Assembly (NCBI RefSeq): GCF_905397375.1
Contig: NZ_CAJPVG010000001.1
Location: 1,183,777 to 1,247,776 of the forward strand
Source of the DNA: Ralstonia mannitolilytica
GTDB lineage: Bacteria > Pseudomonadota > Gammaproteobacteria > Burkholderiales > Burkholderiaceae
Length of the DNA: 64,000 nucleotides
Direction: 5' to 3'
The position numbers and the translations under genes were made by a program. Below, piece by piece: positions 53,301 through 61,494 of this stretch (the stretch's first letter is position 1; the number at the start of each line of letters is the position of its first letter). The notes below the pieces were generated by a model. It saw nothing but the letters and a program-made list of their open reading frames with translations, had not been told where the DNA came from and ran no database searches.

Positions 53301-54776
53301 TCAGGTCAGGCTTGGCACCACGGCGATGGCGCCGCGTTGCTGGATGTCGTTGGCGGTAATGGCCAGCACCGGCTTGCTGGTCTGCTGGCTCAACTGGTGC
53401 GCCACGACCACGGACAGCAGCGGCCCGGCCGCGCCCACGTAGCCGCAGGGCGTGCCGACCGGCAGCAGGTCGGCTGCAACATCCAGCGCGGGAAGACGCT
53501 CGGCAAACACCCGCGCCACCTCGACGGTGCGCACGGGGTGCATGCCGGTGTCGGACACCACGCCGGCAACGCTGATAGGGGCAGATGCGCCATCGCCATC
53601 GGCCTGTCCGGCGGGCAGGGCATCGTGCGTGGACTGGGCGGCCGCCGCAGCGAGCGTATCGAGCACATGGCCGACGGCTTCGCCCAGCGCCTTGAGTTGC
53701 GGCTGGCCGCGATCGGGTGTGGGGGCATCGAGCCGCGTCACGCTGGCGCGCGTGATGGTGAATGACTCCGCTGGTGGTGCATCGCCTGCCAGCGCGGCAG
53801 GCATCAGGCGTTGCGCCATGTCCTGCGCGCACAGAAGAACACCGGCGGCGGCTTCGCCCGGCACGCGGCCATGCTGCCGATGTGCCTCGAACAACTGCTC
53901 ATGCTGCATCAGATGCTCGACCGCACTCGGGCCGACGAGAGAATCGCTCACCAGCACCATGCGCAGCACGGGCGTGTCGCTGGCCCGGTTCACGCCTTGC
54001 GTGGCGCGGTCGAGCAGCAGCAGCGCATCGGCATCGCCCTTGGCGGCAATGGGCTCGATCGTCAGATGATCGGCCGGCCACATCTGCGCGATGCGCTGGC
54101 GCAGCCAGGCGTCGGCGGCTGCCTGCTGCTGGGGCGTCCACTCGCGCGGCAGCAGCGCGGTGACAATCAGCCGCGTCGCTTCGGATTCCGCTGGTTGCGG
54201 CGCATGGGCGACGGCATGGGCCGCCAGTTCTTCTGCCACCTGGCCGGCCAGGGCGAGCGCCCGCAGGCGTTCATCCGGCCAGTCGAGATCGGGATGCTGG
54301 TCACGCAGTTCGGCTCGCAGGTCTTCAGTGTCCAGGCCATCCACCGGTGCGGCAAAGACGGGCTGGCCAACGCCTTGCACGTCGATCAAACCGGGCTGCG
54401 CGTTGGCCTGCACAGCTTCGACCACCGACGCGGCGTCGCCGCCCGCAGGGGCGCGCAACGCGCTGGCCAGCAGCACCGCGCGCCATTGGCGGGTGGTGTC
54501 TTGCGCGTCCGCAGGCTGCGCATCGGCGCGTGCCGCAGCCGGCGCGGCGGCCGACAGTTCACGGCCCGCCGCCACGTTGGAGCGGATGCCATCCACCGCG
54601 CGCTTGATCACCCAGTATCCAACGATCATGCCCAGCGGCAGCAACAGCAGGTACGTAAAGATGTCTGCCGTGGTCGGCATGCGGTTGACGGACTGCCACC
54701 ACACGATGACGGCGATCCACACCACCACGAACACCGCGAGCAGCGTCAGCCCGGACCGGAAGAGTCTTGCAACCAT
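53301..54776 (-). CDS. Inner-membrane T6SS-associated protein, unknown function
   Basis: This 491-residue protein starts at ATG 54776. Two N-terminal helices (VARLFRSGLTLLAVFVVVWIAVIVW and IFTYLLLLPLGMIVGYWVI) precede an Ala-rich region and a large soluble domain. That domain includes LRMVLVSDSLVGPSAVEHLMQHEQLF, GEAAAGVLLCAQDMAQ and HPVRTVEVARVFAERLP. The topology suggests a soluble domain tethered to the inner membrane. It may relate to the DUF2875/Tla3 adaptor group, but I cannot confirm that. It is locked between PAAR (11 bp) and tssM (46 bp), so a cluster-specific T6SS function is likely. Confidence 0.72.
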   Translation of the reverse strand: MVARLFRSGLTLLAVFVVVWIAVIVWWQSVNRMPTTADIFTYLLLLPLGMIVGYWVIKRAVDGIRSNVAAGRELSAAAPAAARADAQPADAQDTTRQWRAVLLASALRAPAGGDAASVVEAVQANAQPGLIDVQGVGQPVFAAPVDGLDTEDLRAELRDQHPDLDWPDERLRALALAGQVAEELAAHAVAHAPQPAESEATRLIVTALLPREWTPQQQAAADAWLRQRIAQMWPADHLTIEPIAAKGDADALLLLDRATQGVNRASDTPVLRMVLVSDSLVGPSAVEHLMQHEQLFEAHRQHGRVPGEAAAGVLLCAQDMAQRLMPAALAGDAPPAESFTITRASVTRLDAPTPDRGQPQLKALGEAVGHVLDTLAAAAAQSTHDALPAGQADGDGASAPISVAGVVSDTGMHPVRTVEVARVFAERLPALDVAADLLPVGTPCGYVGAAGPLLSVVVAHQLSQQTSKPVLAITANDIQQRGAIAVVPSLT

Positions 54777-54787
54777 GTCGTGCGCGT

Positions 54788-55057
54788 TCAGAGGCTGCCG
54801 GTGTTGCCCTGGCTGGAGAGCAGCGTGGCTCCGCAAGCCGTCTTGTCGCCATGGCGCGCCGCCTGCCGGCCGTCGATGATGACGTTCGGGTCGCCCGTCA
54901 CGATGACGGTCGTGCCGCCGTGGCCGTTCTTCGGGCACGTCACCTTGTCGCCCACGCAGGCGATGCCCTTGCCGCCCGCGCTTGTGTTGCCCGACGCGGT
55001 GATCACCACGCCGCCATGGTCCGTCTTGTCACCCAGCAGGATGAAGGGCCGTGTCAT
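54788..55057 (-). CDS. PAAR spike-tip protein
   Basis: This 89-residue stand-alone PAAR protein sharpens the VgrG tip. It has the expected GDKTDHGGVVITASGN and CVGDKVTCPKNGHGGTTVIVTGDPNVIIDGRQAARHGDKTACGATL, with the His/Cys residues that bind zinc. No toxin extension is present. It lies 31 bp after the tagX-like gene. Confidence 0.94.
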   Translation of the reverse strand: MTRPFILLGDKTDHGGVVITASGNTSAGGKGIACVGDKVTCPKNGHGGTTVIVTGDPNVIIDGRQAARHGDKTACGATLLSSQGNTGSL

Positions 55058-55088
55058 TGCATGCTCCCCATGTGTCCTATCGCTTTCG

Positions 55089-55946
55089 TCATTGTCTTGG
55101 TGCCGGCTGCTTGCCGAGCACGCCCTTGCGGCGCAGTTCGACGTGGCCCAGGTCCATCATCTTCCAGCGCCCGCCCCACACGAGGCCGACCGATTCCGCT
55201 GTCTGGCCGTACTGCTCGTAGCCGCGCATGGCCCACGGGTCTTTCTCGCTGATGACCAGCTTGCCCTCGCGGAAGAACGCGCTGTCCGCCGCCAGGCCGT
55301 ACTGGTGGTAGCTCTGGAAGGCGCCGGCCTGCGTGACGTTGCTGCCCATCGCTGCCAGCTTCTGCTGCCGCTCGGGGCTGCGGTAACCCTCGAGCAGCGC
55401 CATTTCGTAACCGTGTTCGTCGCGCATGATCTTGTAGACGAGCAGCAGGCGCTGGCGGAAATCGGCGTCGAGCAGGTTCCAGTCGCGGCTCGCATCGCGG
55501 ATGGCCGGGCGGATCTGCTCCACCTCACGCGTGGTGAACACCTCGGGCGGCAGCGGTGGCGGCGGAATCAGCCGCTCACCGTTGAGCAGCGCCGAGATGT
55601 GCGCATCGGGCTCGCGCACCTGGTCGTCGTCAAACTCAAACGACTGCTGCTCACGCAAGGCCAGCGCCAGCATCGGCGGCACCGACAACACGCCCAGCGC
55701 ACCCAGCAGCAGCATCCGCCGCCTCACCACAAACGCCTTGAACGCCGACACGCCAGAAGTGGCGCTGTCCACCGACTCGCGCAACGACCCGGCCGAACGC
55801 GCCCCAACCACCGCTGCCCCCGCACTGACCCGCTGCCATTGCGCCCGCAGCACGGCCACACACCGCTGCCGCACCGATGGCAGCAGCAGCACCGCGGCCG
55901 CCAGCACCATGGCGACGAAGTAGAGAACCAGAACGACAAAAACCAT
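55089..55946 (-). CDS. TagX-like peptidoglycan endopeptidase (M15 family)
   Basis: This 285-residue protein has two membrane helices (2-21, 76-96) and a periplasmic peptidase domain. The M15/VanY zinc motif is SYHQYGLAADSAF (His214, Asp221) with a later GHVE (His268). ALLEGYRSPERQQKL is also typical. Membrane-anchored enzymes of this type (TagX of Acinetobacter) cut peptidoglycan cross-links so that the membrane complex can be inserted. It is the first gene of the tagX-PAAR-tssM operon. Confidence 0.85.
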   Translation of the reverse strand: MVFVVLVLYFVAMVLAAAVLLLPSVRQRCVAVLRAQWQRVSAGAAVVGARSAGSLRESVDSATSGVSAFKAFVVRRRMLLLGALGVLSVPPMLALALREQQSFEFDDDQVREPDAHISALLNGERLIPPPPLPPEVFTTREVEQIRPAIRDASRDWNLLDADFRQRLLLVYKIMRDEHGYEMALLEGYRSPERQQKLAAMGSNVTQAGAFQSYHQYGLAADSAFFREGKLVISEKDPWAMRGYEQYGQTAESVGLVWGGRWKMMDLGHVELRRKGVLGKQPAPRQ

Positions 55947-56014
55947 ACCGACCTGCGGACCGTGGGCGCCTACGTCAATTCAATCCGATGAATATCTGTA
56001 TTTAGATTTAGAAG

Positions 56015-56069
56015 AATATTAATGAACGGTAATAATCCGGCGCACGCTGCGCAGAAATATTAAGAAACC
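56015..56069. repeat. Two copies of the T6SS intergenic motif, upstream of tagX
   Basis: On the - strand, 56058-56069 reads GGTTTCTTAATA, a 12-base exact match to the core of the repeats at 23364 and 23431. A weaker copy at 56015-56027 (AATATTAATGAAC on the + strand) differs at two of 13 positions. Both point toward tagX, as the other repeats point toward tssB. The 260-bp region between tagX and the next gene is AT-rich and otherwise empty. Confidence 0.6.
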
Positions 56070-56101
56070 ATAAACAAAATACCGAAGCCCACGTCAATCA
56101 T

Positions 56102-56130
56102 TTGTCTTTCAGCAAGGCCAGACTTAGAAT
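56102..56130 (+). promoter_or_regulatory. Candidate sigma-70 promoter
   Basis: TTGTCT at 56102-56107 and TAGAAT at 56125-56130 are separated by 17 bp. Transcription would start near 56137 and reach the ATG at 56207. This was identified by eye only. Confidence 0.45.
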
Positions 56131-56206
56131 CGGCAGCCACTACCGGAATCGGCGCTGTTTTTATCCATACGTTCGCCGCGCATTCTATTTCAATTCTGGA
56201 CCCGTG

Positions 56207-56938
56207 ATGAGTAATAACGGCGATTTGAAACAAGAAGGGCCTCCAACGCTCTTCAAATCTGAGTCCGAGACCGATGAGGCCGGCCACACGCGCATTCTGG
56301 CGAGCCTGGAAGGGCGGGTTTCAGCCAACGGCAAGGCGCCGAAAAAGTCGGGGCGCCGATACGGCGTTGCGGCGGCCATTGCGGTGCTCGTGGCGGGCGT
56401 AGGCGCGTGGGTCCTCCTGAACCCGACGGGTGAGTCCGCGCCCGCCCAGGTGGCCGAGCAGGCCGCGCCCGCGGCAGCGCAACCGCCGGCCGCCACGCAA
56501 TCTGCGGCCGCACAAGGCGATACGGCGGCAGTGCCATCGGCTGCATCGGCGCCGGTTGTCGCGGTGGCCAGCGAACCCGCTGCCGAGATGCAACCGGCCA
56601 CCATCGTCAACGTCACCCCCAGCGACGAACACGCCATCGACAAGCTGGGCAAGGCGCCGCATGCCGAAACGACGGTCAGTCACGCGGCCGCGGCAAAATC
56701 GGCCAATACCGATGAAGGCAAGACGGCCACGGCCAAGCTCGTTGCCAAATCGACCGATACGCCCTTCAAGCCTCTGCAGGCAACCAAAGCCAAGGCGCAA
56801 TCGCCGGCCAAATCGGCCAGAAACCGTAAAGGCACGTTGGCGCCGGATGATCCGGATGCCGATCTGCTGGCGGCATTGCTCGCCCCGCAGAACGCGGCCA
56901 ATAAAGTCATCAACCCGCCCAATTCCAAGGGGCAATAG
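56207..56938 (+). CDS. Single-span membrane protein with Ala/Pro-rich periplasmic region
   Basis: This 243-residue protein has a cytosolic N-terminus (~50 residues: GPPTLFKSESETDEAGHTRILASLEGRV), one membrane helix (GVAAAIAVLVAGVGAWVLL), and a long low-complexity Ala/Pro/Lys region resembling wall-spanning linkers of TonB-type proteins. ATG 56207 is preferred over upstream starts because these lie in promoter-like AT-rich DNA. It is divergent from tagX and ahead of vgrG-3. No domain is recognised. The position suggests a T6SS accessory protein. Confidence 0.7.
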   Translation: MSNNGDLKQEGPPTLFKSESETDEAGHTRILASLEGRVSANGKAPKKSGRRYGVAAAIAVLVAGVGAWVLLNPTGESAPAQVAEQAAPAAAQPPAATQSAAAQGDTAAVPSAASAPVVAVASEPAAEMQPATIVNVTPSDEHAIDKLGKAPHAETTVSHAAAAKSANTDEGKTATAKLVAKSTDTPFKPLQATKAKAQSPAKSARNRKGTLAPDDPDADLLAALLAPQNAANKVINPPNSKGQ

Positions 56939-56947
56939 CCGCCTGAG

Positions 56948-56973
56948 CGCCCGGTGATTTTCATGGCCGGGCG
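56948..56973 (+). terminator. Weak terminator-like hairpin
   Basis: CGCCCGG (56948-56954) pairs with CCGGGCG (56967-56973) across a 12-base loop, 10 bp after the stop at 56938. No T-run follows. A second GC-rich inverted repeat (arms 56982-56988/57011-57017) lies just downstream. Either could separate this gene from vgrG-3. Confidence 0.35.
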
Positions 56974-57089
56974 ATTCAGCGGGGGGCGGGCGCGATATCA
57001 CGCAGGGCTGCGCCCCCATAAAAATGCCCGCGTCGGCTTGGCCTTTGTCACCTGCGTGACGGGGCCGCCGTTGCAGCATCGGACAGCGA

Positions 57090-59963
57090 ATGGACGCCAC
57101 GACCCTTTTTCAGAACCTCTTCGCACCCACGCGCCGCCTCTACACGCTGGAAGGCGACGGGCCGCTCGCGGACCTCGCGGTGGAGGCCTGGCTCGGTCGT
57201 GAAGCACTCTCCGAGCTGTTCGAATGGCGCGTGGTGGCCGTCAGCGCCAATGCACGCATCGCGCTCAAGTCGTTGCTCGGCCAGCGCGTCACGCTGGTCA
57301 CCACGCTGGCCGATGGCACACAGGCCAGGCGCACGGGGCTGGTCCGCCTGGCAGAGAAGCTCGGCGCAGACGGCAGCCTTACGCGCTATCGCCTGACCGT
57401 CGTGCCGTGGTTCTGGCTGACCACGCAACAGCGGCACAGCCAGGTCTTCCAGAACCGGCCGCTGGCCGACATCGTCGAGCAGATGCTTGCGCCGTATGCG
57501 CCGTATGCCTCATGGCGCTACGCCGCCGGCGCCGAAGCGCGCATGAACGACTTCGGCACGCGCGCCCATATCGCGCAGTTTCGGGAGACCGACTACCACT
57601 TCATCACGCGCCTGCTGGCCGAAGCGGGCCTCGGCTTCACTACCGTTGAAGACGACCAGGCGCACGGCGGCCACACGCTGCTGATCTTTGCCGACAGCAC
57701 GCAACTGCCCGAGGACGCGGAATCGGCCGCGGCCGGCGGCATCCGCTATCACCGCGCGCACAGCGTGGAAGAGCGCGATGCCATCCAGCAACTCGCCTGC
57801 CACAGCCGTACGACGGCCGGCGGCGTGGCCGTGGCCGCGTGGGACCCGGAAGGCAAGCAGAGCCTGCGCGCCCATGCCCCCGCTCGGTTCACCACGACGG
57901 CCGGCAGCCCCGATGCGTATCTGTCGATCAGCCCATCGCTGGCGCCGGATGCCGCCAACGCCCAGCGCGTTGCCGAGCAGGTCATGGAAAGTCTCGAGGC
58001 GCGCGCCTTGCTGTTTTCGGGGCGGGCAACGGTGCGCACACTGCGCAGCGGCACCCGCTTGCAGGTCGTCGACTGCCCGCACCTGCCGCAGGACGTTGAC
58101 GGCGCGTATCCGCTGCTGATGGACCTGGTTGAGCACTGCGGCATCAACAACCTGACGGCCGACACGCACGTCGCGTTGGGGCAACGCCTGGGCGGCCTCG
58201 ATGCCGCGCTGACTTTCGATACGCCGCCCAGCGCGCCGGAATCCGGGCCGGGCGTGTTTGGCTTTCAGGAAGCGCAAGGCCGCGTTGAACGCGCCACGCC
58301 CACCACCGACCTGCTCAGCGCGGCGCGAGCGCATGGCTATGCCGGTCTGTTCCGCGCCGGCGACGCCCGCCGCCCGTGGCGTCCCGCCGTGACCGAGCCC
58401 GATTGCGGCCGCCTGTATGCGCCGCCCACCGCGCAGGGCGTGCACAGCGCCATCGTGGTCGGGCCCGATGGACAGACCCAGGCCGGTGGCGATGGCGAAC
58501 ACCACGCGAGCCCCGCCGGTGAGATCCGCGTGCGCTTTCCGTGGCAACAGGGCGAGCGCCCGGACGACCGAAGCAGCCGCTGGGTGCGCGTCGCGCAACG
58601 GCAGGCCGGTGCCGGCATGGGCTGGCAATGGCTGCCGCGCATCGGGCAGGAAGTGCTCGTCAAGTTCAGCGAAGACGACATCGACCAGCCGGTCGTGATC
58701 GGCGCGCTGTACAACGGTCAGGGCGAAGGCGGCATCGCGCCCACGCCGGGCGGGCAGGGCGCATCGGCCGAGAGCGACGGCGCGGCACTGTACAAGCAAG
58801 GCAGCGACAGCGCGCCCAGCGCACAGGGCAATCTGGCGGGCGGCCACAGCCCCGCGTGGCACGGCATGGGTGCGGATGCCGAAGGCCACCGCAACGCCGC
58901 CGCGCACACTGGCTTCAAGAGCGCCGAGCACGGCGGCAGCGGCTACAACCAGCTCGTCTTCGACGACAGCGACGGCCAGTTGCGCACGCAACTCGCCACC
59001 ACGCAGCAGCACAGCCAGCTCAACCTCGGCCACCTCGTCCATCAGCAGGACAACCGGCGCGGCAGCTTCCGCGGCCAGGGCTTCGAGCTGCGCACCGATG
59101 GCCACGCCGCCGTGCGAGGGCAAGCGGGCCTGCTGATCACCACCTACCGCGACGCCAGCAGCGGCAAGGCCGTGCCCACGGGGGACAACGCCGCCGGCAT
59201 CGCGCTCATCAAGCAAGCCAAGGAACTGACGTCATCGCTGGGGCAGGGCGCGGTCACGCACCAGACCGCGGCACTGGCCACCGCCAAGGACGACGAGGCA
59301 CCGCTCGCCAAGCAGGCCAAGGCTGCTGCCGGCATGGTCGATGGCAAGGCGCTCGACGCTGCCAGGCAAGACGCCAGCGCGGGCAACACGTCAACGCAGG
59401 GCAAGGTGCCGCATCAGGCGGAAGCGATGGTCCATCTTGCAGGCCGCGCGGGCCTCGTCATGGTGGCGGGGCAAGACCTGCAGTTGGCCAACGGAGAAAG
59501 CATCGCGCTGGGCAGCGGGCAGGACACCAACCTCGCGATTGGCAAGCAGACGCGCATGCACGCCGGCCAGGCGATCGGCGTGGCTGCCGGTTTGTCCAAG
59601 GCGGGTGACAGCAACATCGGCCTGCAGCTCACGGCGGGGCAAGACAACATCGACGTGCAAGCCCAGCACGACGTGCTCAAGCTGATGGCCAAGCAGGACC
59701 TGAAGCTGGTGTCGGCGAATATGAATGTGGATTTTGCGGCGGCCAAGCGGGTCCGCATTGCTACGGCGGGCGGGGCGTCGATTACGCTGGAAGGTGGGAA
59801 TATCACTGTGGAGTGTCCTGGGCCGATTACGTATAAGGCGGCGCAGCGGACGTTTCAGGGGCCTGTCAGTGCGAGTTACCCATTGCCTCTTATGCCAAAG
59901 AGTATTTGCGTTGAGTGTTTGCTGGCCGCTCAAGCGTCTGGCGCCCCCTTTGCCGTGAGGTAG
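57090..59963 (+). CDS. vgrG: T6SS spike protein VgrG-3
   Basis: This 957-residue TssI has the gp27-like region (QVFQNRPLADIVEQMLAPYAPY, FRETDYHFITRLLAEAGLGF), the OB-fold (EIRVRFPWQQGERPDDRSSRWVRVAQ, WQWLPRIGQEVLVKF), and the DUF2345 beta-helix. The C-terminal tip ends SICVECLLAAQASGAPFAVR, a common docking tail before DUF4123-type adaptors. The last ~200 bases shift to G/T-ending codons. It carries the adaptor-lipoprotein-phospholipase module. Confidence 0.95.
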   Translation: MDATTLFQNLFAPTRRLYTLEGDGPLADLAVEAWLGREALSELFEWRVVAVSANARIALKSLLGQRVTLVTTLADGTQARRTGLVRLAEKLGADGSLTRYRLTVVPWFWLTTQQRHSQVFQNRPLADIVEQMLAPYAPYASWRYAAGAEARMNDFGTRAHIAQFRETDYHFITRLLAEAGLGFTTVEDDQAHGGHTLLIFADSTQLPEDAESAAAGGIRYHRAHSVEERDAIQQLACHSRTTAGGVAVAAWDPEGKQSLRAHAPARFTTTAGSPDAYLSISPSLAPDAANAQRVAEQVMESLEARALLFSGRATVRTLRSGTRLQVVDCPHLPQDVDGAYPLLMDLVEHCGINNLTADTHVALGQRLGGLDAALTFDTPPSAPESGPGVFGFQEAQGRVERATPTTDLLSAARAHGYAGLFRAGDARRPWRPAVTEPDCGRLYAPPTAQGVHSAIVVGPDGQTQAGGDGEHHASPAGEIRVRFPWQQGERPDDRSSRWVRVAQRQAGAGMGWQWLPRIGQEVLVKFSEDDIDQPVVIGALYNGQGEGGIAPTPGGQGASAESDGAALYKQGSDSAPSAQGNLAGGHSPAWHGMGADAEGHRNAAAHTGFKSAEHGGSGYNQLVFDDSDGQLRTQLATTQQHSQLNLGHLVHQQDNRRGSFRGQGFELRTDGHAAVRGQAGLLITTYRDASSGKAVPTGDNAAGIALIKQAKELTSSLGQGAVTHQTAALATAKDDEAPLAKQAKAAAGMVDGKALDAARQDASAGNTSTQGKVPHQAEAMVHLAGRAGLVMVAGQDLQLANGESIALGSGQDTNLAIGKQTRMHAGQAIGVAAGLSKAGDSNIGLQLTAGQDNIDVQAQHDVLKLMAKQDLKLVSANMNVDFAAAKRVRIATAGGASITLEGGNITVECPGPITYKAAQRTFQGPVSASYPLPLMPKSICVECLLAAQASGAPFAVR

Positions 59964-59968
59964 TTGGC

Positions 59969-60841
59969 GTGCAGCAGCTTCCGTCTCCGCTTTGGTCTTC
60001 TTTTGACGCCCTACCGCCTCCAGCTGTCGGTGTGCATCGATATCTTTTGATTAACCAGGCCGCTTTGAAAGGACAGAGGGCACTTTTCAGCAGTTTGTCA
60101 AAGTTCGAGTGCCGACCCTTGTTCGGGCAGAGTGCCGCAGCTTGCCGAGATGGCGCGACACCATTTGTTCTGCGCGTTGACCCCACAACTCCCATTCGGA
60201 CCATCATTCGAGAACTCGCGGACGCAGCGTGCTATGCCTGCGCCCTGACGCGGATCGATACACCGTCGGATATACAAACACTGACTGATGCATTGACGCG
60301 ACGCTGCGAGGTATTGCTGCCCGATGGTGTGGCAATGTTGTTGCGCTACTTCGATACCCGCGTCTTTATGTCGCTGCTCGATGTACTTAGCCCCGAGCAG
60401 ATTGATGCGTTTCTATCCTGCGCCAGCGATTGGTGGTACTCGGACCGAGAAGGGGCAATGGTGCCGGTAAGGGGTACGGTTCGAACGGCCAGTGATGTTT
60501 TTTCTCCGCCTCTTACGCTTTCCGTAGCTCAGGAGCACGCGATGATCGAAGCATCCGAGCCGGATGCGGTCATCGACCTAATTGCTTCCAGCGGCCGGCA
60601 TCAACTTTTTGACATTCCATACCCGCAGCGCTATCCGATCGTGGTTGACCTCGTATATCGTGCACGCCAGTGGGGTCTGGAGGAGATACCTGACTTCGCG
60701 GCGTTCGTCACAATCGCGCTATCCAAGAGCAACGACTTCGATGTGTTACCCCCTTGGAATGAACTTCTGCCTCAGGTGCAGGCAGGCGAGCTGACTTTCA
60801 GTGCGGTGCTGGACCGAGTCCGGAATTTGGAAGAAACATGA
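59969..60841 (+). CDS. DUF4123-type adaptor for VgrG-3 cargo
   Basis: This 290-residue protein starts at GTG 59969, with TGAGGTAG 7 bp upstream, only 5 bp after vgrG-3. The core VHRYLLINQAAL, MLLRYFDTRVFMSLLDVLSPEQIDAFLSCASDWWY fits DUF4123: a strand, then FxDxRV, then a Leu-rich helix. It should load the Tle1 phospholipase onto VgrG-3. The gene is AT-richer than vgrG-3 and was probably acquired with the cargo. Confidence 0.78.
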   Translation: MQQLPSPLWSSFDALPPPAVGVHRYLLINQAALKGQRALFSSLSKFECRPLFGQSAAACRDGATPFVLRVDPTTPIRTIIRELADAACYACALTRIDTPSDIQTLTDALTRRCEVLLPDGVAMLLRYFDTRVFMSLLDVLSPEQIDAFLSCASDWWYSDREGAMVPVRGTVRTASDVFSPPLTLSVAQEHAMIEASEPDAVIDLIASSGRHQLFDIPYPQRYPIVVDLVYRARQWGLEEIPDFAAFVTIALSKSNDFDVLPPWNELLPQVQAGELTFSAVLDRVRNLEET

Positions 60842-61494
60842 TGAGTAAAGTTGCGTTGAGTAAGGTCTGGTCTGCTGGCTGTGCGATCGCGATATTGGCC
60901 GGTTGTCTGCTGGTGGCGTGCGAGAAGAGCAGTGATGCGGCTTCCATTGCTGATGCCATGCCAAATGCAACGGAAGCGCAGCGCGAGATGATTCGTCGGA
61001 TGGAGAAAACGGCTCCGCCAACACTCAACGGCGTTCAACTCTACACAGGGCCCGAACGGACCCCTACGACGAAGAAAGGACTGACGATCGTCGGCTACAA
61101 CTACACGGACTCTGCAATCACCAACTTCTCCGTCGACGGGGCAGGGGCCGGCAACATCGAGGTGTCTTCACGTAGCTATAGCTATGGCGGCGGCGCATGT
61201 TGTGCACCGATTCCCCAAGAAAAGCCGTTGCCGATTCCGGTGGACATCAAGTGGCAGCGCGATGGAATTGGGGAGCGACCATGGTGCAAACAGACCGTTT
61301 TGCTAACCGGTCCTATGCCAAAGGAAGCGAACTATTTCGAGGTGCACTTTTATCAGGATGGCACCATTCAGGTGGCAATTACTGACTATCCATCGCGACC
61401 CCGCGTGTTGATGGATCGATATAGTCCTGCATTGCGAAAGGCTAACGGAAATGTGAACAACGATACTCAACACGCGAGGTGTGGTGATGAGTAA
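60841..61494 (+). CDS. DUF3304 lipoprotein, probable immunity to the Tle1 phospholipase
   Basis: This 217-residue lipoprotein has a signal reading AIAILAGCLLVAC; either cysteine could be lipidated. The mature part GLTIVGYNYTDSAITNFSVDGAGAGN, with GGGACCAPIP and VDIKWQRDG, matches DUF3304 proteins that accompany Tle1 effectors. ATG 60841 is best spaced to the GGAAG site; ATG 60838 would give an ATGA overlap. It shares one base with the adaptor and overlaps tle1 by 8 bp. Unusually, it comes before the effector and exists as a single copy. Confidence 0.8.
   Translation: MSKVALSKVWSAGCAIAILAGCLLVACEKSSDAASIADAMPNATEAQREMIRRMEKTAPPTLNGVQLYTGPERTPTTKKGLTIVGYNYTDSAITNFSVDGAGAGNIEVSSRSYSYGGGACCAPIPQEKPLPIPVDIKWQRDGIGERPWCKQTVLLTGPMPKEANYFEVHFYQDGTIQVAITDYPSRPRVLMDRYSPALRKANGNVNNDTQHARCGDE

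Noticed and set aside
53301..54938. Longer start of the 53301 protein
   Set aside because: The added 54 residues overlap PAAR in another frame and are not membrane-protein-like; ATG 54776 gives a proper first helix.
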